DNA of 64,000 bases from Komagataeibacter sp. FNDCR2 (GTDB lineage: Bacteria > Pseudomonadota > Alphaproteobacteria > Acetobacterales > Acetobacteraceae): the NCBI RefSeq assembly GCF_021295395.1, contig NZ_JAIWOU010000001.1:561001-625000 (forward strand). Reading direction: 5' to 3'. Of the stretch, positions 28,877 through 38,905 are shown one piece after another (the stretch's first letter is position 1; each line of letters opens with the position of its first letter). Made by a program: the position numbers and the translations under genes. The notes beneath the pieces are model-generated. The model saw nothing but the letters and a program-made list of their open reading frames with translations, was not told the origin of the DNA and ran no database searches.

Positions 28877-30926
28877 CCCCAACGAAACCGAACGCGCGCG
28901 CAATGCGGGGCTGTGCCTGCGCTGGCGCGACGCCAGTGGCCGGATGCGCGCCGTCTCGCCCGAAAGCCTGCGCCGCCTTCTGGCCGTGGTGGAAAGTCCC
29001 GGCAGCCCCGGCGGGCCGGGCCTGCCCGCCATGGTCGTGACCATGGCGGGGCGACCCACCCCGCTATCCCTGCCGCAGGGCGAACAGGCCACGACATTTC
29101 GCCTCACGCTGGAAAATGGCGACACGCAGGAAGGCACGCTCCGCCGGTTCCGGGGCCAGACCGCGCTGCCCGCTCTGGGGGTGCATGGCTATCATCGGCT
29201 GGAAATCGGCGGTCATGCCACCACGCTTGCCGTAGCTCCCGCCGCATGCCCCCCCATCAGCAGCCTTGTGGACGGGGAGGGCGGGCGCCCCTGGGCGCTG
29301 GGGGTACAGACATACGGGCTGCGCATGCCCGGCGATGGCGGGATCGGCCATTTCGGGTCGGTAGCCGCGCTGTCGCGCCTGGCGGCGCGGCGGGGGGCGG
29401 ACGCGCTGGCCATAAGCCCCGCCCATGCCATGTTCGCCGCGCGCGCGGGGCAGTACAGCCCGTATTCGCCCTCCAGTCGGCTTTTTCTCAATGTCCTGCT
29501 GGCCGACCCGCAGGCCGTGTTCGATACCGCGACGGTCCATGCCGCCATGCAGAAAAACGGCAGGGCCTATGTCGATACCCTTAAAAAACTTGAAGATGCC
29601 CCCCTGATCGACTGGCCTGAGGCCACCAGCCATCGCTACCAGTTGCTGCGCAGGCTGTATGAGGAACGCATCACCCCCAATCCCCCGGCGGAACTGGCCG
29701 CCTTCCGCGCGGCGGGCGGCACGGCGCTGGAGCAGCATGCCATATTCGAAACGCTGCATGGCTATTTCACCACCAACGGCGCACGCGGCGGGGACTGGCG
29801 GCACTGGCCCGCCGCCATGCGCCAGCCCGCCAGCCCGGAGGTGGCCCGTTTCGCCGCCGAGTTCGCGCGGGAAGTGAATTTTCATGTGTTCGTGCAGTGG
29901 CTGGCGGCAAAAAGCCTTGCGCTGGCCTGTCACACGGCGCGCGCGTCGGGCATGCGGATCGGCGTCATTTCGGACATGGCGGTCGGCATCGACCCCACCG
30001 GCAGCGAATGCTGGGCGCGGCAGCAGGAATTCCTCGTTGGCGCGTCCATCGGCGCGCCGCCCGACGCGCTCAGCCCGCTGGGGCAGGACTGGGGGCTGAC
30101 CACCTTTTCCCCCGCCGGGCTGCGGGCCACGGGCTACCGCGCCTTTATCGAGACACTGCGCGCGGGCTTCGCCCATGGGGGCGGGCTGCGCATCGACCAT
30201 GTCATGGCGCTGGAGCGGCTATGGGTGATACCGCAGGGCGGTACCTCGGCCGAGGGTGCGTACCTGTCCTTTCCCGTGCGCGATCTCATGCCGCTTGTGG
30301 CGCTGGAGGCCGAACGCGCCCATGGCGTCGTGATCGGGGAGGATCTGGGCACCGTGACACCCTCCTTTCGCCGCGCGGCGCAGCGCCACGGCATCATGGG
30401 CATGAACGTGCTGTTTTTCGAGCGCACGCCACCGGGCGCCTTCCGCCCCCCCGCCACATGGTCGCAGAACGCGGCCGCGTTCACCACCACGCACGACCTG
30501 CCCACAGTGGCGGGGTGGTGGCAGGGGGTGGATATAGACTGGCGCGAAAAGCTGGGACAGCTCGCCCCCGGCACGGACGCCGCCAGCCTGCGCGACGGGC
30601 GTGAGACGGATCGCACCGCGCTGTGGTCCGCGCTCAACACCGCGTCCGGCGCCAGGACCCCTTCTGAAAAACCGCCCCCGACCCCCGCTGGCGCGCGGCC
30701 GGTGGTGGATGGCGCGATCGGCTTCGTGGCCAGCACGGCCTGCCCGCTTGCCGTCGTGCCGATGGAAGACATGCTCGGCCTGCCCGAACAGCCCAACCTG
30801 CCGGGCACCACGGGCGGGCACCCCAACTGGCAGCGACGCTACCCCGGCATGACGGCCACCCTGTTATCCGGCGCGGATGCGCGCCGGCGCATCAACCGCC
30901 TGCGCACGGGGCGTGGCCATGCATGA
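28869..30926 (+). CDS. malQ: 4-alpha-glucanotransferase (amylomaltase, GH77)
   Basis: This 685-residue enzyme moves maltooligosaccharide units between chains. Motifs of GH77 are SPAHAMFAARAGQYSPYSPS (~185), nucleophile Asp in GGGLRIDHVMALERLW (~440), acid/base Glu in VIGEDLGTVTPSF (~488), and TTHDLPTVAGWW (~540). The ~150-residue N-terminal extension is typical of E. coli-type MalQ. It sits between treZ and treY, so it may rebuild long glucans from the short stubs left by trehalose release. ATG 28869 overlaps treZ; its stop TGA lies inside the treY start region. Confidence 0.93.
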   Translation: MNNPNETERARNAGLCLRWRDASGRMRAVSPESLRRLLAVVESPGSPGGPGLPAMVVTMAGRPTPLSLPQGEQATTFRLTLENGDTQEGTLRRFRGQTALPALGVHGYHRLEIGGHATTLAVAPAACPPISSLVDGEGGRPWALGVQTYGLRMPGDGGIGHFGSVAALSRLAARRGADALAISPAHAMFAARAGQYSPYSPSSRLFLNVLLADPQAVFDTATVHAAMQKNGRAYVDTLKKLEDAPLIDWPEATSHRYQLLRRLYEERITPNPPAELAAFRAAGGTALEQHAIFETLHGYFTTNGARGGDWRHWPAAMRQPASPEVARFAAEFAREVNFHVFVQWLAAKSLALACHTARASGMRIGVISDMAVGIDPTGSECWARQQEFLVGASIGAPPDALSPLGQDWGLTTFSPAGLRATGYRAFIETLRAGFAHGGGLRIDHVMALERLWVIPQGGTSAEGAYLSFPVRDLMPLVALEAERAHGVVIGEDLGTVTPSFRRAAQRHGIMGMNVLFFERTPPGAFRPPATWSQNAAAFTTTHDLPTVAGWWQGVDIDWREKLGQLAPGTDAASLRDGRETDRTALWSALNTASGARTPSEKPPPTPAGARPVVDGAIGFVASTACPLAVVPMEDMLGLPEQPNLPGTTGGHPNWQRRYPGMTATLLSGADARRRINRLRTGRGHA

Positions 30927-33672
30927 TATGCCCACCCCCCCCATGTTACGGGCGCTGGCGCGCGTGCAGTTCCGTAACGGCATGACGCTGGATGACGCGC
31001 GCGACCTCGTGCCACAGTTCGCCCGTCTGGGCATAAGCCATCTTTACGCCTCGCCGCTGCTGGCCGCGCGTCCCGGCTCCACGCATGGCTACGACACGGT
31101 GGGCTATGACCGCATCGACCCCGCGCTGGGCGGGGAGGCGGCCCTTGCCCGGCTCAGCGCGCGGCTGCACGCGCATGGCATGGGGCTTGTGCTGGATATC
31201 GTGCCCAACCATATGGCCGCCGATTTCCATAACCCGTGGTGGATGGAGGTGCTGGCATGGGGACAGGCTTCCCCCTACGCCACATGGTTCGATATCGACT
31301 GGACCACGCCCGAACCGGAACTGCACGGGCGCGTCGTGCTGCCGTTTCTCGACCGTCCGCTGGCGGGGGCACTGGCGGCGGGCCTGCTGCGCCTGCACCA
31401 TGACGGGTCGAGCGGCCTGTTTTACATCCACCATCATGACCATCGCTTCCCGCTCTGCCCGGCGGGCTACGCGGGCATGCTGGCGGCGGTCGGCGCGCCG
31501 GGGCCATTGCTGGCCAGCCTGACCACCATAGCCATGCGCGCCCGCCCCGGGGCGGAGGTGAACAGGGCGCTGGCGGCGCTGCGGCAATGGGGCGCCACGG
31601 ATGAAGGCCACGCCGCCATGGCCCGCATCGCCACCCTGCATGACGGCACCAGCCTGGCGGGGCGCACCCGTCTGGGCGCGCTGCTGGAGCACCAGCCGTG
31701 GCGGCTGGCATGGTGGCGCGATGCCGCGACGCGGATCAACTGGCGGCGGTTTTTCGACATTACCGGCCTTGTCAGCCTGTGTGTCGAACGCGAGAACGTG
31801 TTCGACGCCGTGCATGGCTATGTCCTCTCGCTGTATCAGCGCGGGCTGGTCGATGGCCTGCGGGTCGATCACATCGACGGGCTGAGCGCGCCCGCCGCCT
31901 ATTGCCAGCGCCTGCGCGACCGCCTTGCGCGGCTGGCGCCGCGGCGTCCGGCCAACGCCCTGCCGGGTGCGAGCATCCATGTCGAAAAAATCCTGCTCAC
32001 GACCGAAAGCCTGCCTGCCGCATGGCCGGTGGATGGCACGACGGGCTACGAATTCATGGACCAGGTCTCCGCCGTCCTGCATGACCCCGATGGCGGCGCG
32101 GCGCTGGACCGCCTGTGGGCCACATGCGGGCGGGATGCGCGCACGCTTGACGTCATTGTCCTCAACGCCCGCGCGCAACTGCTTGAACAGACATTTCCCG
32201 CCGAATACAGGCGCCTGATCACATTGCTGGACACAGCGCTGCACCGGCGCGGCGTAAACTGCGCGGCGGCGGATATGGCGGCGGCGGTGGGTGGGCTGCT
32301 CACGCATTTCCGGCCCTACCGCACCTATTTTGGTGATGAGGTGGTGCAGGACCATACCGCCGACCAGACCGCCCTCGACACCGCGAAAACGGCGGCGTCA
32401 CGCCCGCTGACACCCCAGCAGGGCAGGGCGCTGGAACAGGTCGCGCGCGTGCTGGTGGCGCGACCGGAACACGCGCCCCGGGTCATCGCGCGCCGGGCGC
32501 AGCAGGCATTCGAACACCTGACCGCGCCGCTGGCCGCCAAATCGCTGGAAGATACGGGATTTTACCGCTATGCCCGCCTGCTGTCGCGTAACGAGGTCGG
32601 TTCCGACCCGGCTGTCCTGAGCCTGTCGGTGCCCGCGTTTCATATCCGCTGCGCGGACCGCCTGAGCCACCACCCCGATACGCTGCTGGCCACCGCGACG
32701 CATGACCACAAACGCGGCGAGGACAGCCGCGCGCGCCTTGCGGTGCTGAGCGAGATGGCCGTGCAATGGGAAACGCTGGTGCAGGGCTGGTTCGCCCATA
32801 ATAACGCGACTGATGCCGCCGGGCCTGACCGCATTGATGAACTGATGCTGTACCAGACGCTGCTGGGCGCATGGCCGCTGGAACCCTTTGCCGACCGGGC
32901 GGCGCGCGCGCGTTTTCACCGCCGTATCGCCACATGGCAGACCAAGGCCCTGCGTGAAGCCAAGCGCCATACGGACTGGATCACGCCCAACGCGGAATAT
33001 GAAAACGCCTGCGCCGCCTTTACCGAACGCCTGCTCGACCCCGATACGCCGGGGGGCTTCCTGCCGCAGCTTGAAGACCTTGTGGCCCGTATCGCGCCCG
33101 CCGGGGCGCTGAACGGCCTGGCACAGACCCTGCTGCGCCTGACCACGCCGGGGGTGCCGGATTTGTACCAGGGGTGCGACCTGTGGGATTTCAGCCTGGT
33201 TGACCCTGATAACCGTACCCCGGTGGATTTCGCCCGCCGCGCCGCATTGCTGGAACAGTGCTCCAGTTTCGACACGGCGGCGGCCACATGGCGCACGGGG
33301 CGGATCAAGCAGGACATGATCCGCCGTATCCTGTCATTCCGGCAGCAATATCCCGACCTGTTCGCCCGGGGCACGTACGAACCCGTGGGCATTACCGGCC
33401 CGGACCAGGGCCATGCCATCGCCTTTCTGCGCCGGTATGCGGGTATGAGCCTGCTTGTCGCGGCCCCCCGCCTGCCACTGGCCATGCAGCCCTGCGCCCG
33501 GACACTGGCGGCGGGCCGGGAACTGGATTTTGCCCTGGACCTGCCCCAGCATACAGGCCAGTGGCACAGCCTGCTGGGTGAAATACCCCGGCAGGCGACC
33601 ATGCCCTTTGAACACGGGCACATCCCCATTGCCTGCCTTGTGCGCGATGCGGATGCGGGAGCCGGGGCCTGA
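30919..33672 (+). CDS. treY: Maltooligosyl trehalose synthase
   Basis: This 917-residue GH13 enzyme isomerises the reducing-end bond of maltodextrins to alpha,alpha-1,1, the first TreYZ step. Family motifs are ISHLYASPLLAARPGSTHGY (~36), VLDIVPNHMAADFHNPWW (~92), nucleophile Asp in GLRVDHIDGL (~313), acid/base Glu in LLTTESLPAAWPVDGTTGYE (~358) and TATHDHKRGEDSRARL (~593). The large insert between is normal for TreY. ATG at 30919 overlaps the malQ stop by eight bases. It is the last gene of the glucan/trehalose operon. Confidence 0.94.
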   Translation: MHDMPTPPMLRALARVQFRNGMTLDDARDLVPQFARLGISHLYASPLLAARPGSTHGYDTVGYDRIDPALGGEAALARLSARLHAHGMGLVLDIVPNHMAADFHNPWWMEVLAWGQASPYATWFDIDWTTPEPELHGRVVLPFLDRPLAGALAAGLLRLHHDGSSGLFYIHHHDHRFPLCPAGYAGMLAAVGAPGPLLASLTTIAMRARPGAEVNRALAALRQWGATDEGHAAMARIATLHDGTSLAGRTRLGALLEHQPWRLAWWRDAATRINWRRFFDITGLVSLCVERENVFDAVHGYVLSLYQRGLVDGLRVDHIDGLSAPAAYCQRLRDRLARLAPRRPANALPGASIHVEKILLTTESLPAAWPVDGTTGYEFMDQVSAVLHDPDGGAALDRLWATCGRDARTLDVIVLNARAQLLEQTFPAEYRRLITLLDTALHRRGVNCAAADMAAAVGGLLTHFRPYRTYFGDEVVQDHTADQTALDTAKTAASRPLTPQQGRALEQVARVLVARPEHAPRVIARRAQQAFEHLTAPLAAKSLEDTGFYRYARLLSRNEVGSDPAVLSLSVPAFHIRCADRLSHHPDTLLATATHDHKRGEDSRARLAVLSEMAVQWETLVQGWFAHNNATDAAGPDRIDELMLYQTLLGAWPLEPFADRAARARFHRRIATWQTKALREAKRHTDWITPNAEYENACAAFTERLLDPDTPGGFLPQLEDLVARIAPAGALNGLAQTLLRLTTPGVPDLYQGCDLWDFSLVDPDNRTPVDFARRAALLEQCSSFDTAAATWRTGRIKQDMIRRILSFRQQYPDLFARGTYEPVGITGPDQGHAIAFLRRYAGMSLLVAAPRLPLAMQPCARTLAAGRELDFALDLPQHTGQWHSLLGEIPRQATMPFEHGHIPIACLVRDADAGAGA

Positions 33673-33732
33673 CATCCGTCAGCTTCGGGCCAGCAACCGG
33701 ATTACCCCATGATGCGCGGCGTTATGGCCTGC

Positions 33733-34065
33733 TTATTCCCATGCCCCGTTCTGGATCATGCAGTCACGGAAAACATTGCGGTGCGAAGCCCGGCTGATCC
33801 CGATGCTCATGCTCGTGGCATAGGCCCGCCCGCCCGAAAGGCCCTCGCACTTCGCTTCGACCCCGGCATAGGCCGTGCCCTTTTCCGGCATGGTGGCATG
33901 ATGGCCCTTTATGACCCCATAGGGTGAACTGACACGCTGCCGGTAGTCGAGATGGTGCGCTACGACCATAAGGTTGATGCGGTGCGTCCGCGCCTGCGCG
34001 GCCGGGGCAATGGTACACAGGCCAGCCAGCATGATCGCCCCCAGAAAGAAAATCTTTTCAGGCAT
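33733..34065 (-). CDS. Small secreted protein of unknown function
   Basis: This 110-residue protein has an N-terminal signal peptide (MPEKIFFLGAIMLAGLCTIA, cut after AQA). A basic/His-rich part follows, and two Cys lie near the C-terminus (EAKCEGL and RDCMIQN) that could form a disulfide. No family was recognised. It is convergent with treY (60-base gap). Confidence 0.55.
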   Translation of the reverse strand: MPEKIFFLGAIMLAGLCTIAPAAQARTHRINLMVVAHHLDYRQRVSSPYGVIKGHHATMPEKGTAYAGVEAKCEGLSGGRAYATSMSIGISRASHRNVFRDCMIQNGAWE

Positions 34066-34236
34066 AGGGTCTTCTCTTGTTCATCATGCGGTTATTCATA
34101 TTATAAATATATGGCCTAACTATGTCAGCCCGCTCATGGTCTGGGGACAGTTTGGTCTTAATAACAAAATTCGTTTTAAAGACTGCCCGGCAAACTTTTA
34201 CTGTTTTTTACAAACCTGTTATTCCAAAACCGGATT

Positions 34237-34464
34237 TTAGCGATGGATCATGCCCATTCCGGCCCGCATGGCGGTGCGCAGCATATCGGACCAGATCTGG
34301 TTGTTGCCGCCATGGTTACGCGCGCCCTCGTCCTGCGGGGCGAAACTATGTGCTTCATCCGCCGGGTCAAGGTCATACTCCATCCTGCGCGGATGGGACG
34401 CGCAGGCCGACAGGATGACGACACATCCCACCACACCCGACACCCTGCGCAGGACGCACCACAT
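34237..34464 (-). CDS. Small putative lipoprotein
   Basis: This 75-residue protein has a hydrophobic leader ending in the lipobox VILSACAS, with Cys at residue 21. The mature part is short and charged (DLDPADEAHSFAPQDEG). The start is uncertain: ATG 34464 has no clear ribosome site and downstream GTGs are possible. A 129-codon frame on the other strand overlaps it; the lipobox makes this strand more convincing. Confidence 0.5.
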   Translation of the reverse strand: MWCVLRRVSGVVGCVVILSACASHPRRMEYDLDPADEAHSFAPQDEGARNHGGNNQIWSDMLRTAMRAGMGMIHR

Positions 34465-34978
34465 CTATTGCGGATGACCGATACGAATTGCCGAAACCGC
34501 AATGGGCTCCCGCCCCGCATCCTGACCACCATGTATAACGGACAATGGGGCGCCACGTTGAATGCCTGCTATCGTATGGCGGGTTATGTCGATCCTGAAA
34601 AACATCTGGCGCTGGTACCGTATGGACAATAAATGTGCATCATAGAGGCAATAATGAAATTGATTGTTGCGCAATGTATTGAAATGTAATCATGATCCTT
34701 TCGATGCTTCCTGTTTCCGATTGCTCCTGAAGCCTTGTTTTGGGCTGTAATTTCCCCGCGCGCCGGTTTCCTTCCCTACCTGCCGGGACCGTACGGGTTC
34801 ACGCAATGCCTGACGCCATGATTTTATCTGTCATGTAATGCATTGATACATCCATTCCGGCGCAACCTGTACTATCATGAAGCGTTGCTGCCTGTGCCAT
34901 GGCGCAGAAGCAGAAGATACCTGCCCGGATACAGACCTCGTGACCGTTCCAACGCCCACAACACGGATGTAAGGGGAG
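34465..34978. other. Intergenic region without a supported gene
   Basis: About 510 bases between the small lipoprotein and the 78-codon gene. Open frames here are short and lack ribosome sites. The stretch near 34640-34700 is AT-rich and could hold promoters. No repeat or hairpin stood out. Confidence 0.45.
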
Positions 34979-35215
34979 ATGGACATGACACAGTCAGATC
35001 ATGAAGCGAATGATCAGGAAATTGAACTGCGGGCCATCAGCCTGTGGAACAAGCAGCATCCGGACCGTCCATGGCGGCGGGCGGGCAGTCTGCACCGCTA
35101 CCATAAATCATCACATGCGCTGCACGGCATTCCCGCTTTCCCGGAAGAGCAGGCACAGTTCCGCTTTCTGGCCGCGCATGCCATGACCGTCGCACAGGAC
35201 AGAACCTGTTTCTGA
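34979..35215 (+). CDS. Small hypothetical cytoplasmic protein
   Basis: This 78-residue protein has a strong ribosome site (AGGGGAGA just before ATG 34979; ATG 34985 is also possible). The N-terminal half is acidic (SDHEANDQEIELRAISLW), with a Trp-containing segment faintly like DUF2934; the middle is basic and His-rich. No family was assigned. It has no signal peptide or membrane span. Confidence 0.55.
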   Translation: MDMTQSDHEANDQEIELRAISLWNKQHPDRPWRRAGSLHRYHKSSHALHGIPAFPEEQAQFRFLAAHAMTVAQDRTCF

Positions 35216-35372
35216 CAGGCCCATGCCTTCAACGGCCATATTCAGGACAGGTTGCGGGCATGGAGCACGCAGGCGGCAGGCATCGCGGGATATCTCTTTA
35301 CCGCAGCCCGTCCGGATGCTTTCATAAAGCCTCTTCTTTCCTTTTCCTGAATCGCTGACCATATAAATCCGG

Positions 35373-36851
35373 ATGATTGAAAACTTCAGTTTTGGTTGCC
35401 TGTGCGTCATTGGGGATGTCCTGCTCGACCAGTATGTGTTCGGGTCGGCCAACCGGATTTCGCCCGAGGCGCCGGTTCCGGTTCTCCTCCACTCCCACCG
35501 CCGGGCCGTGCCCGGTGGGGCCGCGAATGTGGCCGCCAATGCGGCCGCGCTGGGGTGCAGGGTCAATCTGGTTGGCGTGGTGGGGACCGATCATGCGGCC
35601 GATACGCTGCGTGAAGCCATGGCCCCATGGAAAAGCGTCAGCCTGCGGGGGCTGGTGGAAGACCCCGTATGGACGACAATCACCAAGACGCGCATCCTCA
35701 GCGGCCAGCAGCAGATCATGCGCCTTGATGAAGAGCGCGTGGACGTCCTCTCGCCCGAGACACCCGACCGCCTGATCGCGGCCGGTCTGGCGGCGCTTGC
35801 GGATGCCGATGTGCTGGTCTGCTCGGATTATGCAAAAGGCGCCCTGTCGGACAGGGTGCTGGCCGCCATGATCGGAGCCGCGCGGGAAAAGGGCATTCCC
35901 GTTATCGTGGATCCGAAACGCAAAACATTCGAGGCCTATCGCGGCGCGAACCTCATTACCCCCAACCGTTCCGAAATGGCGCGGGCGACGGGCCTGCCGC
36001 TCAATACGGACACGGAAATCGAAACCGCGGCGCGGGCGGCTTCGGAACAGTTCGGCGGTGATGTGCTGCTGACACGATCCGAGGCCGGCATGACGCTCTG
36101 GCGGCGCAATGGGGAAAGCCTGCATGCCGTCGCGCGCCGCTCCGAAGTCTGTGATGTGTCCGGCGCGGGCGATACGGTGGTGGCGACCGTGGCCAGCGTG
36201 CTCTCGGCGGGAGAAATGCTGGAAACGGCAGTGGTGCTTGCCGCCACGGCGGCCGCCGTCTCGGTCAGCAAGCTTGGTACCGCCGTCGTCACGCGTGAGG
36301 AGCTGAGCCGGGAACTGCACAGCACGATGAGTGACGCGGGCCAGCTCGCCACGATTGACGAGGCGAAGGAGATTGTCCGTAACTGGCGGCAGCATGGCGC
36401 GCAGATCGTCTTTACCAATGGCTGTTTCGACCTGATCCACCCCGGCCATATCGGCCTGATCCGGGCCGCGGCCAGGGAAGGGGACAAGCTGATCGTCGCC
36501 CTGAACACGGACAGCTCCGTCAGGCGACTGAAGGGGGAAAGCCGCCCGATACAGGACGAAATCGCACGCGCGACCGTTATGGGGGCGTTGCGTGATGTTG
36601 ACCTCGTGGTGCTGTTTGACGAGGACACGCCACTTGAAACCATCATGGCGCTGCGCCCCAACGTGGTGGTCAAGGGAGCGGACTATACGGAAGATCAGGT
36701 GGTTGGCGGCGACTTTGTAAAGCAGTATGGCGGGCGCGTGGCGCTGGTCGATATTCTGGAAGGGCGTTCGACGTCGTCTCTTGTCAAAAAAGCGCGGGAG
36801 CATGACGCCCATAATGCACCGAATGAAAATACCGCTGTATTTTCAGGGTGA
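35373..36851 (+). CDS. hldE: Bifunctional heptose 7-phosphate kinase / heptose 1-phosphate adenylyltransferase
   Basis: This 492-residue cytoplasmic enzyme makes ADP-glycero-manno-heptose for the LPS inner core. The N-terminal PfkB-type kinase has VIGDVLLDQYVFGSANRISP (~12), VPGGAANVAANAAALG (~47) and the catalytic DVSGAGDTVVAT (~263). The C-terminal nucleotidyltransferase has FTNGCFDLIHPGHIGLI (~348) with the HxGH site, and a KGADYTEDQVVGG segment (~430). Length is normal for the fused enzyme. The epimerase hldD and phosphatase gmhB are not nearby. It marks the GC-rich edge of the AT-richer glycan block that follows. Confidence 0.95.
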   Translation: MIENFSFGCLCVIGDVLLDQYVFGSANRISPEAPVPVLLHSHRRAVPGGAANVAANAAALGCRVNLVGVVGTDHAADTLREAMAPWKSVSLRGLVEDPVWTTITKTRILSGQQQIMRLDEERVDVLSPETPDRLIAAGLAALADADVLVCSDYAKGALSDRVLAAMIGAAREKGIPVIVDPKRKTFEAYRGANLITPNRSEMARATGLPLNTDTEIETAARAASEQFGGDVLLTRSEAGMTLWRRNGESLHAVARRSEVCDVSGAGDTVVATVASVLSAGEMLETAVVLAATAAAVSVSKLGTAVVTREELSRELHSTMSDAGQLATIDEAKEIVRNWRQHGAQIVFTNGCFDLIHPGHIGLIRAAAREGDKLIVALNTDSSVRRLKGESRPIQDEIARATVMGALRDVDLVVLFDEDTPLETIMALRPNVVVKGADYTEDQVVGGDFVKQYGGRVALVDILEGRSTSSLVKKAREHDAHNAPNENTAVFSG

Positions 36852-36939
36852 TCGTCCGGATGGGCTGAATTCCATTTTCATTTACCTGAAAACGGATATA
36901 TATATCGCACATATGGAATGCAGCCGAACGGATTTATAG

Positions 36940-37680
36940 ATGGTATTTATATATATTAACCGGGATAAAGACCAGAAAAGAAGAGAGATTTTTCTTAAAA
37001 ATAATTCCCATTTAAGTAATATAAAACGGTTCAGTGCCATAGATGGTAATACCATCAATAGAGAAGAGCTGATAAGCCGGGGAATCATTACAGAAGATTG
37101 TATTTATATAAATTCCGCAATAGGTAACGCACTGTCACATATTTCATTGTGGAATGGTGTGGTGGAAAGCGGGAAAAGTGCCTGTATATTTGAAGATGAC
37201 GCAGTATTATGCCATAATTTTGAAGAACAGTATGAAAATATACTGAAAAACATCGGTAGCGATTGGGAGATAATACTTTTTGGCTACAATACGGATGCCA
37301 TGCTATATCTGGATGTAGTACCTTCCATTCTGGAAGGAATTTTCACGTTTGATGATGTGAAATTTAAAAAAAATATCGGTCAGTTTTCCAGCCAGAACAT
37401 TACGACCCAACCCATCAAATTGCGGGAAGCATTTGGCCTGTGTGGCTATGCCATATCCCCCAAGGGTGCGGCCAGACTGACCAATGCCATAATACCGCTG
37501 CGGGCTATGGAACTGCATATAAAGATTGTGAACGGACTTTATAAAAATGGAAGTCTGGATAACTTTTTATGTGCGGCTTATCGGGAAATGGACGCTTACT
37601 GCTGTGTCCCTCCCTTATGCGTTTCTGAAAATGACAAGTCCCTGTCCACAATGTGGAACGCCGAGAACTTCTATTACTGA
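36940..37680 (+). CDS. Glycosyltransferase family 25 (LPS-type)
   Basis: This 246-residue protein has the GT25 pattern. The N-terminus is FIYINRDKDQKRREIF, then IKRFSAIDG (~28), GNALSHISLWNGVVESGKS (~63), the metal-binding IFEDDAVL (~86) and a C-terminal GYAISPKGAARL (~167). GT25 members add galactose or glucose to LPS core or to proteins. The gene is clearly AT-rich (Lys/Asn/Ile codons ending in A/T) beside GC-rich hldE, which suggests horizontal gain. No clear Shine-Dalgarno precedes ATG 36940. Confidence 0.82.
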   Translation: MVFIYINRDKDQKRREIFLKNNSHLSNIKRFSAIDGNTINREELISRGIITEDCIYINSAIGNALSHISLWNGVVESGKSACIFEDDAVLCHNFEEQYENILKNIGSDWEIILFGYNTDAMLYLDVVPSILEGIFTFDDVKFKKNIGQFSSQNITTQPIKLREAFGLCGYAISPKGAARLTNAIIPLRAMELHIKIVNGLYKNGSLDNFLCAAYREMDAYCCVPPLCVSENDKSLSTMWNAENFYY

Positions 37681-37735
37681 AGGGTAAAAGAGCCATCCCT
37701 GTTCCCTTCTTTTCCCAACCAGACTGCATTCCATA

Positions 37736-38905
37736 ATGGACACGTTGCCAATAGTAGAAAAAGGCGTCGAGACGCTTCAGGATACATGGCGCGTGTGGCT
37801 GTCGGAACGTGCGCTTCCGCTGTGGTCGGGTATCGGTTTCGATGCCGGGCGTCGCCTGTTCCACGAACGCCTGACATTCGACCACAAACCCATTCATCTG
37901 CCCGCGCTAAGGCTGATGGTGCAGGCGCGCCAGGTTTCAACCTATTGCCGCGCGCAGCTTGACGGTTTCGGTGCCACGGCGGATCAGGCGCTGGCCTGCC
38001 TGCATGAAGTCCAGAACCGTTACTGGCATGCCGATGATGCGGCCGGGTGGATTTTTTCCCTTGGTCCGGATGGACGCCCCGCGAACCGGCAGCGCGACCT
38101 GTATGCCCATGCCTTCATCCTGTTCGCCTACGGCTGGGCCTATCGCGTATCCGGTGATCTGGCCTATCTGAAGGTCGCACGTGAAACGGCGCTTGAAATC
38201 GACCAGATTTTCCTGACCGACCGGGAGGGCTACCTGGACACCGTGCCGCCAGCCGACACCATCCACCGTCAGAACCCCCATATGCATCTGCTTGAAGCAT
38301 ATCTTGTGCTTTTCGATGTATCGGGGGATTCCGTCTATCTGGATTATGCCCGGCGTCTGGTCACACTGGCGCTTGAGCATTTCATCCTTCCCGGCACGGG
38401 AATGCTGCTTGAGTTCCTCGACAATGCATGGAAACCGCTTCAGGCGGCAGGACATAATCGTGTCGAACCCGGCCACCTGCTGGAATGGTCATGGCTTTTT
38501 TGCGAATTTGCCCGGCTTGCCCCCAATGCCCCAAATATAGGGGCCATACGCCTTGCCTGCACCAGGATGGCGGAAACTGCCCTGACTTATGGCGTGATCC
38601 CTGAAACACTCATGGTCTGTGACGCCATAACCGAACATGGCAAACGGCTGGAGGACTCAACACGGATCTGGCCACAGACCGAATGCATACGTACTCTGGC
38701 GCTACGTGCGCGACAGGGGGATCCTCAGGCAGACAGTCTTATCGCACGACAGAGCCGGCATTTTTTCCACAAATACGCCCCCGCACGCCTGTCTGGCGGA
38801 TGGATTGACCGACTGGATGTGCATGGCGTGCCACTTTCGGACCATATGCCGGCGAGTTCCCTCTATCATATTTATGGCGGCGCCACGGCGATACTGTCAC
38901 TCTGA
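37736..38905 (+). CDS. AGE-family sugar epimerase/isomerase
   Basis: This 389-residue (alpha/alpha)6-barrel enzyme belongs to the N-acylglucosamine 2-epimerase / mannose-6-phosphate isomerase-like family. The catalytic His motifs are NPHMHLLEAYLVLFD (~183) and VEPGHLLEWSWL (~243), with a third His in the C-terminal segment SDHMPASSLYHIYGG (~370). Substrates vary (mannose, glucose, cellobiose, ManNAc), so specificity cannot be read. Placement next to LPS and glycosyltransferase genes suggests sugar supply for surface glycan. It is 55 bases after the GT25 gene on the same strand. Confidence 0.85.
   Translation: MDTLPIVEKGVETLQDTWRVWLSERALPLWSGIGFDAGRRLFHERLTFDHKPIHLPALRLMVQARQVSTYCRAQLDGFGATADQALACLHEVQNRYWHADDAAGWIFSLGPDGRPANRQRDLYAHAFILFAYGWAYRVSGDLAYLKVARETALEIDQIFLTDREGYLDTVPPADTIHRQNPHMHLLEAYLVLFDVSGDSVYLDYARRLVTLALEHFILPGTGMLLEFLDNAWKPLQAAGHNRVEPGHLLEWSWLFCEFARLAPNAPNIGAIRLACTRMAETALTYGVIPETLMVCDAITEHGKRLEDSTRIWPQTECIRTLALRARQGDPQADSLIARQSRHFFHKYAPARLSGGWIDRLDVHGVPLSDHMPASSLYHIYGGATAILSL

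Noticed and set aside
34243-34632. + strand frame of 129 codons
   Set aside because: Overlaps the lipobox-bearing gene on the other strand, starts without a good ribosome site and has no recognisable features.
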